Of a DNA stretch of 64,000 bases, positions 52,609 to 60,106 are shown in pieces. Where the stretch lies: the NCBI GenBank assembly GCA_023421075.1, contig JAEZUM010000006.1, forward strand, positions 1 through 64,000, given 5' to 3'. Source of the DNA: Bacillota bacterium. GTDB lineage: Bacteria; Bacillota; Clostridia; Lachnospirales; Lachnospiraceae. Position 1 is the stretch's first letter. Each line of letters starts with the position of its first letter. Both the position numbers and the translations under genes were made by a program. The notes beneath the pieces were generated by a model. The model saw only the letters and a program-made list of their open reading frames with translations, ran no database searches and was not told the origin of the DNA.

Positions 52609-54345
52609 ATGAAATATAATTACATTCCGATTATATGGCCATTGATCGTGTCAGGCATGCTTACACTGTCAATGGGAATCTTTGCGCAATTGAAGCACAG
52701 AAAAGCAACAGGAGTAGAATTTTTTGCTCTTAGCATGTTTATTGTCACCTTCTGGTCAATTCCCAATGCTCTTGAACTTAGTGCAGTGGAATTGTCGGTA
52801 AAGCTATTTTGGGCTAATGTACAGTATATAGCTTATTGTTTCTCCCCGGTTTCGTTGCTTATCCTGTGTATGGAGGCAACCGGTTATACCTATCGAAAAA
52901 ACAGAAGAAAATTACTCTGGCTTGTTATTTTGCCCTGCATTACCCTTGTATTGGTCTGGACTAATCAGGCACATGGTCTGATAAGGTATGATGTTCGTTT
53001 GGCTTATAATGCAGCTTTTTCAGTAATTGAAAAGGAGTACGGAATCTGGTTTTATATCCATGCGGTATACTCTCACTGCCTGAACCTATGTGCAGTTGGT
53101 GTGTTATTGCGAGCATCTTTTGCTAGAAGATCTGTTTATAAGAAGCAGGCATTTCATCTTTTGATCGGAACAAGCTTTATCATTGTACCTAACCTTTTTT
53201 ATATTTTGGGGATCAGTAAGCTATCCTTTGATATTACACCTGTATTTTTTGGTCCTGCAGGGGTTATAATGCTGTGGTCTATTTTTCATAATCGGATGTT
53301 TGAGCTGGTTCCTCTGGCGAGAGCAGCTGTAATAGAATCAATGGATGCAGGAGTTATGGTTATGGATATGCAGGACAGGGTTCTGGATATGAATCCGGAG
53401 TTTAAGAAAATTATTGGTTCTTCCATGTCCAAATATTATCTTATGCCAGTCGAAGAGGTATGCAAGGAAATACCGGAATTGGTTGATCTCATAAAAGAGA
53501 AACGTATTTCGCGCTCCGACTTTTCGTTATCAGCAGAGAAAGAGTCAAGAATTTTCGAAGTCTTATTGATTCCCCTTTGCGACAAGAAGAACACCTTATT
53601 AGGACGATTGGCAGTGATTTATGATGTTACGGAGAAAAAGCAGGCACAGCAGGAATTCTTAAAACAACAATGGCAATTGGCTGTTATCGATGAAAGAGAA
53701 AGAATAACCAGAGATTTACACGATAATCTGGGACAAGTCTTGGGTTTTATCAACCTACAAGCGCAAGCCATCCGCCAGGAGCTGATGAATGAAGGGATTG
53801 ATCTTGTATATGATAAGCTGGATCGATTAATCATGGCGACACAGAATATGCACGCTGAGATAAGAGAATACATCTCCAGTGTTCGGACATCGGTTATAAC
53901 GGAGAGAGACTTTATTACCTCTCTGAAAAATGATATTTCAAATTTTGAGCAACAGACTGGTTTATCGGTCATTTTGCATATTTCAGATGCTTCCATCGAG
54001 AAGAAATTTGATCCGGCTGTTATGGTTAATATTCGAAATATCATAAGAGAGGCAATGAATAATATAAGAAAACATGCATATGCAAATGAGGTATGGATAT
54101 CATTTGAAATAGAGGAAGAGCAGATGGTTGTATCGATTGAAGATGACGGTAGGGGGTTCGAGGTAGAAACAAAAAATGATAAGGTAAAGAATAAGTTTGG
54201 TCTTGATATTATGAAAGAGCGTGCTGCATTAATCGGTGGAGGAGTCACTGTAAGATCCGAGCCGGAAAAAGGCTGTAGGGTCACTGTATATGTACCAAGG
54301 AAGAGAGGAGAGGATACGAATGGATATGAAAGTAATGCTGGTTGA
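52609..54345 (+). CDS. Sensor histidine kinase, seven-helix sensor, HisKA_3 type
   Basis: The N-terminal 220 residues hold about seven membrane helices of the histidine-kinase 7TM type. A PAS-like domain follows at about 230-345 (MVMDMQDRVLDMNPEFKKII). The HisKA_3 phosphoacceptor is H371 in ITRDLHDNLGQVLG, then the ATPase domain with NIRKHAYANEV, EDDGRGFEVE and FGLDIMKERAALIGG. This is the NarL-partner class. Its response regulator gene overlaps its 3' end by 26 bases. AGGAGAAACG precedes the ATG. Confidence 0.94.
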   Translation: MKYNYIPIIWPLIVSGMLTLSMGIFAQLKHRKATGVEFFALSMFIVTFWSIPNALELSAVELSVKLFWANVQYIAYCFSPVSLLILCMEATGYTYRKNRRKLLWLVILPCITLVLVWTNQAHGLIRYDVRLAYNAAFSVIEKEYGIWFYIHAVYSHCLNLCAVGVLLRASFARRSVYKKQAFHLLIGTSFIIVPNLFYILGISKLSFDITPVFFGPAGVIMLWSIFHNRMFELVPLARAAVIESMDAGVMVMDMQDRVLDMNPEFKKIIGSSMSKYYLMPVEEVCKEIPELVDLIKEKRISRSDFSLSAEKESRIFEVLLIPLCDKKNTLLGRLAVIYDVTEKKQAQQEFLKQQWQLAVIDERERITRDLHDNLGQVLGFINLQAQAIRQELMNEGIDLVYDKLDRLIMATQNMHAEIREYISSVRTSVITERDFITSLKNDISNFEQQTGLSVILHISDASIEKKFDPAVMVNIRNIIREAMNNIRKHAYANEVWISFEIEEEQMVVSIEDDGRGFEVETKNDKVKNKFGLDIMKERAALIGGGVTVRSEPEKGCRVTVYVPRKRGEDTNGYESNAG

Positions 54346-54982
54346 TGATCATTTGTTATTTTTGGAAGGCCTTCAATATCTGCTGGAAACCTATGGTATT
54401 AGTGTGGTGGGAAAGGCAAGGAACGGCAATGAGGCGATAATAATTGCACATAAATTGAAACCGGATATTATACTTATGGATATTAGCATGCCATATGGTA
54501 ACGGTCTTGATGCGGTAAAACGAATTCATGAAGAGCTTCCGGATATTAAGCTGGTTATGCTTACTACCTCAGAAGAAGATGAAGATTTGTTTGATGCGAT
54601 CAGATACGGAGCCTCCGGATATCTTCTGAAAGATACAGATGCAAAAAAACTGGTGGAATGTCTGAGGAATGTCGAGAATGGCGAAATGACTTTGTCTCAG
54701 CGGCTTGCTACCAAGTTAGTTGCAGAATTCAGGCGTAGTAAGGAAGTTGAATATTGTCAGAGAGAAGATAAAGTAGAAAAGCCGGAGCTCACCGTACGAC
54801 AACTGGAGGTCTTGGAGCTGATTGCACACGGTGCAACTTATAAAGAGGTAGGAGAAAGTTTGGGATTAAGCGAACGTACTGTCAAATATCACATAAGCAG
54901 ATTATTGGAGATGCTACATCTTGAGAATAAGTCACAGGCTATATTATATGCTGCTAAGAATGGGCTTCTGAACAATGAATAG
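54320..54982 (+). CDS. LuxR/NarL-type response regulator
   Basis: The 220-residue regulator has a receiver domain with MLVDDHLLFLEG, the phosphoacceptor aspartate in IILMDISMPYGN and the lysine in LLKDTDAKK. A LuxR-type helix-turn-helix at about 155-215 follows (LTVRQLEVLELIAHGATYKE, LGLSERTVKYHISRLL). The ATG at 54320 follows AGAGGAGAGG; an upstream in-frame codon at 54290 is not needed. It pairs with the preceding kinase. The RiPP cluster starts 280 bases downstream and is a possible but unproven target. Confidence 0.94.
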   Translation: MDMKVMLVDDHLLFLEGLQYLLETYGISVVGKARNGNEAIIIAHKLKPDIILMDISMPYGNGLDAVKRIHEELPDIKLVMLTTSEEDEDLFDAIRYGASGYLLKDTDAKKLVECLRNVENGEMTLSQRLATKLVAEFRRSKEVEYCQREDKVEKPELTVRQLEVLELIAHGATYKEVGESLGLSERTVKYHISRLLEMLHLENKSQAILYAAKNGLLNNE

Positions 54983-55070
54983 AATGAATTAGTGAGCGTA
55001 TTCCAAATAAAGTATATTCAAGATGTTCAGCATGACGAATACATACTGAAATATATAAAATAAACTGTCT

Positions 55071-55113
55071 AAAAGTACAGTCTTTTATAATAAAGACTGT
55101 ACTTTTATTTTTT
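55071..55113 (+). terminator. Terminator after the two-component operon
   Basis: AAAAGTACAGTCTTT (55071-55085) pairs perfectly with AAAGACTGTACTTTT (55092-55106), followed by ATTTTTT. The rest of 54983-55261 shows no gene and no clear promoter. Confidence 0.9.
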
Positions 55114-55261
55114 CAAAACTGTATTTGCGTACATTGTTGAAATAATGGTTAAAATGCTAGAATTAGTTATAATGATTAAAATAATGTCAATTTAAAGAAG
55201 CACGATTCGAAAAAGCTCATGTTATGAAATAAATGCGTCTACTGTTAGGGGGTAAGCAGGG

Positions 55262-55822
55262 ATGATGATAAAATCACAGGATCAGCCGATTGTTACACAT
55301 GGTTTGCTTGTAAATAATTTTACAGAGTTGTATAACGAGTATTTCCCTAGAGTATATAATTATGTCTGCTACAGGGTAAACAATTATAGTGATGCAGATG
55401 ATTTAACAAGTTTAATCTTCTATAAGCTGTTTGAAAAACAGGGATCATATTGTTCGGGTAAGGGTCCGCTTTTTGCTTGGGTGTTCAGCATAGCACGTAA
55501 CACGGTGACGGATTATTATCGCAGGAGACAACATAATACATATGCTCCCTTGGAACTTTATGAGAATCTGGCAGATCCAGGGTTAAGTCCGGTAGATATC
55601 ATTGAGAATAATGAGGTCAGACACCAGCTACGCCATGCCTTGGCACTACTAAGTAACAGGGAGAGAGATCTTATTGCTTTAAAATTCTGGAGTGGTATGA
55701 CCAACCGCCAGGTAGCAAAAATAACCGGCTTAAGTGAAAGCAACATTGGAGTTATCCTGTTCCGTACAATGCGTCATATGAGACAAGTTATGGAATCACA
55801 GGGGGTGAACCTGGATGATTAA
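55262..55822 (+). CDS. ECF-type RNA polymerase sigma factor
   Basis: The 186-residue sigma-70 family protein has region 2 (NNFTELYNEYFPRVYNYVCY, then SDADDLTSLIFYKLFEK, WVFSIARNTVTDYYRRR) and region 4 (LSNRERDLIALKFWSGMTNR, then KITGLSESNIGVILFRTMRH). A small acidic protein gene overlaps its 3' end by eight bases, the position where anti-sigma genes often sit. The Nif11-type precursor gene follows. It is a plausible switch for the peptide cluster. No ECF promoter pair could be identified. Confidence 0.9.
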   Translation: MMIKSQDQPIVTHGLLVNNFTELYNEYFPRVYNYVCYRVNNYSDADDLTSLIFYKLFEKQGSYCSGKGPLFAWVFSIARNTVTDYYRRRQHNTYAPLELYENLADPGLSPVDIIENNEVRHQLRHALALLSNRERDLIALKFWSGMTNRQVAKITGLSESNIGVILFRTMRHMRQVMESQGVNLDD

Positions 55823-56057
55823 GAAAACGAAAGAAGAGAGGTATCTTGAATATCTTGATCGAATACTGGCAGGTGATTTAGAGAATAGAGAAGTAGAGGA
55901 TATCGAAGTAGAAGATAAAGAAGTGGAGAAGCTGCTTAAGACTGCTAAGAGTATGCTCAGCATAGATCTCAGTATAAAAAGCAATATCCGGGATCAATTA
56001 AGAAGTAAGCTAATCGCATTATTGTCATCGATTGAGGAAACTGCAATAAAAAAGTAA
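55815..56057 (+). CDS. Small charged protein, possible sigma factor partner
   Basis: The 80-residue product is highly charged with a run of acidic and basic residues (EDIEVEDKEVEKLL) and has no membrane segment. It resembles no anti-sigma domain I know, yet its start overlaps the sigma gene by eight bases, so translation is coupled. It could bind and hold the sigma factor. This is inference from position only. Confidence 0.65.
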   Translation: MIKKTKEERYLEYLDRILAGDLENREVEDIEVEDKEVEKLLKTAKSMLSIDLSIKSNIRDQLRSKLIALLSSIEETAIKK

Positions 56058-56104
56058 AAAACGTTTAATATAAAGTAATACTATTCAAGGAGAAACGTAT
56101 TAAG

Positions 56105-56137
56105 CAGTGCATTCCATTCAGGGAATCGAATGCATTG
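56105..56137 (+). repeat. Hairpin upstream of the RiPP precursor gene
   Basis: TGCATTC (56108-56114) pairs with GAATGCA (56128-56134); flanking wobble pairs extend the stem. It lies between the sigma-partner gene and the precursor and could act as a processing or attenuation site that raises precursor expression relative to the upstream genes. Confidence 0.45.
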
Positions 56138-56173
56138 TGAAATGGGTGATAATATTTTAAAGGAGGAACGTAT

Positions 56174-56419
56174 ATGAGTATTGATGTAGCAAAAGCGTAT
56201 CTGGAAAGAATTAAGACGGATGAAGAGTTTGCGAAAAAGGTAAACAGCTTCGAGGATAAGGATGCCCGTAGAGATTTTGTTGTACAGGCAGGCTATACCT
56301 TTACAAAGGAGGAGATTGAGGAAGCGAGTTCAGAGTTAAATGAGCAAGAATTGGATGGTGTAGCAGGTGGATGTTTTATCGATGCCTGTGAGTGTGGTTA
56401 CGATTTTCCTTGGTCCTAA
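56174..56419 (+). CDS. Nif11-type leader RiPP precursor peptide, 15-residue three-cysteine core
   Basis: The 81-residue peptide has a Nif11-like leader (MSIDVAKAYLERIKTDEEFA, then DFVVQAGYTFTKEEIEEA and ELDGVAGG). The double glycine at 65-66 marks the C39 cleavage site, leaving the core CFIDACECGYDFPWS (67-81) with cysteines at core positions 1, 6 and 8. A strong AGGAGGAACG precedes the ATG. A radical SAM/SPASM enzyme converges on it, and the NHLM exporter lies downstream. Likely product: a radical-modified short peptide, possibly with thioether bridges. The modification type is not determined by sequence. Confidence 0.9.
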   Translation: MSIDVAKAYLERIKTDEEFAKKVNSFEDKDARRDFVVQAGYTFTKEEIEEASSELNEQELDGVAGGCFIDACECGYDFPWS

Positions 56420-56459
56420 AGAAATCAGAGTGCATCAATGAAATAAGTTAAATGAAATG

Positions 56460-56507
56460 GGCTGCTACCGATCCGATCAGTCATCAGTTGGGTAGCAGCC
56501 TAATTTT
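56460..56507. terminator. Terminator between precursor and maturase genes
   Basis: GGCTGCTACC (56460-56469) pairs perfectly with GGTAGCAGCC (56491-56500), followed by TAATTTTT. It serves the precursor transcript and possibly the convergent maturase gene. Confidence 0.85.
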
Positions 56508-56544
56508 TATCTTATATCAAAATTAAGTTTAATTCTGTAATCGA

Positions 56545-57720
56545 TCAAAAATCCAGAGGACAGGGCTTTGGTGGAACGATCTTCTCGGTAACAAGCCAGT
56601 TGCGATCCGCAAGAGATAATCTGGATACTATGGTAGTGGCCAGCTCCAACTCTCGCCGCTTTATTAGACACATTCGTTCTTCCGGTCTATGTATTGAGCC
56701 GCCGGAGGAGAGATGATCATGCTTGCAACCTCCGCCGCAGTAATAGCGGGCAAAGCAACCTCTACAGACATCATTTGTCTCAACAGGACTTTGGTCAAAA
56801 TCCGTTAAGTCAAGCTCCAAACGATCGATATTACCAATTTTATAATCCGCTAAACCTACAAAACGATGACAAAGATAGATATCTCCGGAGGGGGTAACTG
56901 CTGTCATATTCCTTCCGGCTCCACAAAAAAACCGTTTCTTTGTATCGTTTAGAAGGTAAAGCAAAGCACCGTATAGATTACTTCTTCCGATTAATCTTTT
57001 TAAAGCATTGAAATCCCGTTCGTCAATTTGATTATGCCAAAGTGCAGCCTCTTCCTCCAGAGCTGACAGCATGCTTCTGGTATCGCGTTTGGATACCTCA
57101 CTTTCTGACATATGGTCGGAAAACAATGATTGAGAATTAATTGCTACGGATACGCGACGAAAGCCAATTTCCTCAAGGGCATCCTTTACAGTCTCCGGGG
57201 AGGTATCACCCGTGATGACAGCATGACCAGCGGTCTGTGGCATGACCTCTAATAACTTCTTGATTTTAGGTGCAACCACATCGTAAGAGCCTACACCCGT
57301 GGGAAAGGGGCGTTGCAAATCCTGAAGCTCTTTTGTTCCATCAAAGCTGATCATAGTTCTAATCTGATATTCTTTTAGGAATTGATTTTTCTCGTCATCT
57401 AGGAGTACGCCATTCGTAGTAATGGAAAAAATGGCTTTCTTTCCTGCATTATAAGCTGCTAAATTAGCATATTGTACGACGTCTTTTATCAAAGAAAAAT
57501 TTAATAATGGTTCACCGCCGAAAAATACAATGTGGATAATCCTCATATCTTCCGATTTTTGGATTAACCAGTCAACTGCAGAAAAGGCAGTTTTTTGATT
57601 CATGGTCGCCTTGACCTTGTCTTCATAACAATAAATACAACGTAGATTACATGCTTGAGTTATTAGCAGAGACATGTGCGTTATAGGGGCCTTTGAAGGC
57701 ATAAACTCTTGATTTTTCAT
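56545..57720 (-). CDS. Radical SAM/SPASM peptide maturase
   Basis: The 391-residue enzyme has the radical SAM cluster motif CNLRCIYCY (C24, C28, C31) and FFGGEPLLNF. The SPASM domain has CGAGRN, ITPSGDIYLC-like VTPSGDIYLCHRF, then CRGCFARYYCGGGCKHD and a final cysteine near MCLIK, enough for two auxiliary clusters. Such enzymes build thioether or carbon-carbon links in cysteine-rich RiPPs. No separate RRE-type N-terminal domain is obvious. The gene converges on the precursor gene, so it uses its own promoter; the modification is inferred from family and position. Confidence 0.93.
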   Translation of the reverse strand: MKNQEFMPSKAPITHMSLLITQACNLRCIYCYEDKVKATMNQKTAFSAVDWLIQKSEDMRIIHIVFFGGEPLLNFSLIKDVVQYANLAAYNAGKKAIFSITTNGVLLDDEKNQFLKEYQIRTMISFDGTKELQDLQRPFPTGVGSYDVVAPKIKKLLEVMPQTAGHAVITGDTSPETVKDALEEIGFRRVSVAINSQSLFSDHMSESEVSKRDTRSMLSALEEEAALWHNQIDERDFNALKRLIGRSNLYGALLYLLNDTKKRFFCGAGRNMTAVTPSGDIYLCHRFVGLADYKIGNIDRLELDLTDFDQSPVETNDVCRGCFARYYCGGGCKHDHLSSGGSIHRPEERMCLIKRRELELATTIVSRLSLADRNWLVTEKIVPPKPCPLDF

Positions 57721-57833
57721 TCTCTTATCCTCATTTGTTATTGGTTTTTCCCGAACACTGTGGATGATCTATGATTCGGCAGAGTCATTAGAAGCAGGTA
57801 AATCCTTTATTAGTACGCATGAGATAAAAAACC

Positions 57834-57845
57834 ATTACATGTAAT
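57834..57845. promoter_or_regulatory. Palindrome upstream of the binding-protein gene
   Basis: ATTACATGTAAT is a perfect 12-base palindrome, and TTGTAAT follows at once. It lies in the 223-base divergent region between the maturase and the binding-protein gene and could be an operator. No clear -35/-10 pair accompanies it. Confidence 0.35.
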
Positions 57846-57943
57846 TTGTAATACTTTATTTCTCTCTGCGTATTAACCTACAAGGATTCAGGGCAGAAAA
57901 AAGTTTCATATAGTCAGCAGTTTACCTGAGAAAGGATGGGGTT

Positions 57944-59074
57944 ATGACACAAAAGTTATACCTTCTTATCGGCAGAGTTACTTTGATAATTGTAATAATG
58001 ATAAGTATGACCGGATGTACACAGGTCGCAATGAAAACAAAGGAGATAACACTGGGGGTGGCATGGCCGTTTGATTCCGATACGAGCTTGTTTGAGGAAG
58101 GGATCGATATGGCTGTCGAGGAGATTAATAAGGATGGAGGCATCGATGGGCAGAAGCTTATACTGCTAAAGAGGGATGATGCTTCGGAGACGGCCAAGGG
58201 ATTAACTCTGGCCCAAAACCTGTCAGAAGATAAGAAAGTAATGGCTGTGATTGGTCATAAAAATTCCTATGTATCAGTTCCGGCGTCTGCAATATATGAG
58301 GAGGCGGGTCTGGTTATGCTGTCTCCCGCATCCACCGCACCTGAACTTACAAAAAACAATAAGGGAAACATCTTTCGAGTTATTCCGAGTGATGTGATTC
58401 TGGCACAGAACATGGCAGAACATCTGAAGACCCTGGAAAACAAGAGAATTGTAATCTATTATTCCAATGATGCCTATGGAAAAGGTCTGGCAGATGCGAT
58501 AGAGGATGAATTCATGAAATGTGGCATCACAGTGGTTGACCGATTTAATTACTATTCAGGTGTAGAGGAATTGAAGCGTCTTCATAAAAGGTGGAATGCT
58601 TTTGGCTTTGATGGGATTTTTGTTGCCGCGGCGATGGCTCAGGGAAGTCAATTTATAAATGATGCAAGGCAGGCTGGCATTAACACATTGTTCATCGGTG
58701 GTAATGCGTTAGATTCTACAAAGTTGGCCGAGCAGATAGGGAATATGGATACGAATATAATAATTGGCTCAGTATTTAACCCGGAGAGAAGTAATCTGGC
58801 AAGAACCTTTACAAAAACCTTTACGGAAAAATATAATCATGATCCCGATATGTATGCGTCTCTCGGCTATGATGCGGTTCATATTTTGGCTGCTTCCATT
58901 AAGAGTTCGAAGGAACTCAATCGAGAGAGTGTGGCAGAGGAACTCAGAAATCTGGGAGAATGGGCAGGCGTATGCGGAGTTCATGAGTTTTCGGTAAATG
59001 GAGATGAAGTAGGAGATTTAATCGTGATAAAGAAATTAAGGAATGGAGATTTTCTCCCGATTGAAGAGCAATAG
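57944..59074 (+). CDS. Periplasmic-binding-protein-type lipoprotein in the RiPP cluster
   Basis: The 376-residue protein has a lipoprotein signal (IIVIMISMTGC lipobox, cysteine about 25) followed by a type 1 periplasmic binding fold of the branched-chain amino acid type (MAVEEINKDGGIDGQKL, AVIGHKNSYVSVPAS, YYSNDAYGKGLADAI). No matching permease or ATPase genes for uptake are nearby. It lies just upstream of the NHLM export genes. It might sense the peptide or an amino acid signal, or bind the exported product. These roles are speculation. Confidence 0.85.
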   Translation: MTQKLYLLIGRVTLIIVIMISMTGCTQVAMKTKEITLGVAWPFDSDTSLFEEGIDMAVEEINKDGGIDGQKLILLKRDDASETAKGLTLAQNLSEDKKVMAVIGHKNSYVSVPASAIYEEAGLVMLSPASTAPELTKNNKGNIFRVIPSDVILAQNMAEHLKTLENKRIVIYYSNDAYGKGLADAIEDEFMKCGITVVDRFNYYSGVEELKRLHKRWNAFGFDGIFVAAAMAQGSQFINDARQAGINTLFIGGNALDSTKLAEQIGNMDTNIIIGSVFNPERSNLARTFTKTFTEKYNHDPDMYASLGYDAVHILAASIKSSKELNRESVAEELRNLGEWAGVCGVHEFSVNGDEVGDLIVIKKLRNGDFLPIEEQ

Positions 59075-59148
59075 AGTGATAATAAAAGAATTTCCAAGGT
59101 TATTGTTATTTAGATAGGTCGCTGTAGAACAAGGAATGGAGGGCTTGT

Positions 59149-60105
59149 ATGAAACAAACTGTTTTTCGTGAAATATCGCTTAAGAAGCTATCATCTCCGG
59201 AACAGCTTGATCAGTTAATTCGACTGACATCACCAAAAGCATGGCTTGCAATGATTGCAATTGGTCTTATTTTATGCTGTGGAGTGATCTGGAGCTATTT
59301 AGGTAGTATCACTACAAAGATTGAGGGTACAGGGATACTCTTAAATAACGCTGGCGTTTATACAATGAAATCCGACATTATGGGGCAGGTAACGGATGTA
59401 CGTTTTACGAATGGTGATATGGTCAATAAAGGAGACGTCCTTGCCAGGTTAGCACAACCGGAAATAGAGGATGAAATAAACAGGCTGCTTGATACACTTA
59501 TTGATATGGAGATGAATGAGAATATAACAACGTCAGAATATAAACAAACAGAGAAACAGATAGAGAATCTCCGAGAAGAGCTAATTTATCGATCACGGGT
59601 GATAGCTCCTATCACAGGACGCATTATGGAATTGAACATTCATAAAGGAAGTATTATTAATCTAGGCGATACGTTGGCGATTTTGGAACAATTTGATTCT
59701 ACGGTTAGGCTGGAAGCAGTAATCTATGTATCTGCCCAACAGAGTGGTAGAATCAGAGCAGGCATGGAAGCTCAGATCATACCAAGTATAATAAATAAAG
59801 AAGAATATGGCTTCATGGTTGGGAGAGTTATCTCCGTGGACGAATACCCGGCTACGGAGCAGAGTATGCTTCAGACAATAGGGAATCAGGAGTTGGTTAA
59901 TGAGCTTGATGGAGAAGGGGTACCGGTTCGTGTCAAGATTGATTTAATCCCGGATGATCAAACAGTTAGTGGTTATAAGTGGTCTTCTCATTCGGGGCCT
60001 CCTCTTGTCATTCCAAGTGGGACATTAATACAGGGAGCCGTTGTGATTAGTCGAGAGAAGCCGCTGAATAAAATCATTCCAAATTTGGAAAGCGGGGTGC
60101 GATGA
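59149..60105 (+). CDS. NHLM-type HlyD family secretion protein (membrane fusion protein)
   Basis: The 318-residue adaptor has one membrane helix near residues 35-56 (AMIAIGLILCCGVIWSYLG), then a lipoyl/barrel-sandwich region with a coiled coil at about 110-150, and a beta-barrel C-terminus. The VTDVRFTNGDMVNKGDVLA and VIAPITGRIMEL segments are typical of HlyD. It precedes the C39 ABC transporter by one base and matches the adaptor of nitrile-hydratase/Nif11 leader peptide export systems. GGAGGGC precedes the ATG. Confidence 0.9.
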   Translation: MKQTVFREISLKKLSSPEQLDQLIRLTSPKAWLAMIAIGLILCCGVIWSYLGSITTKIEGTGILLNNAGVYTMKSDIMGQVTDVRFTNGDMVNKGDVLARLAQPEIEDEINRLLDTLIDMEMNENITTSEYKQTEKQIENLREELIYRSRVIAPITGRIMELNIHKGSIINLGDTLAILEQFDSTVRLEAVIYVSAQQSGRIRAGMEAQIIPSIINKEEYGFMVGRVISVDEYPATEQSMLQTIGNQELVNELDGEGVPVRVKIDLIPDDQTVSGYKWSSHSGPPLVIPSGTLIQGAVVISREKPLNKIIPNLESGVR

Positions 60106-60106
60106 A

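Noticed and set aside
53619..54284. 221-codon minus-strand frame opposite the histidine kinase
   Set aside because: It mirrors the conserved HisKA_3 and ATPase domains, with no ribosome site of its own.
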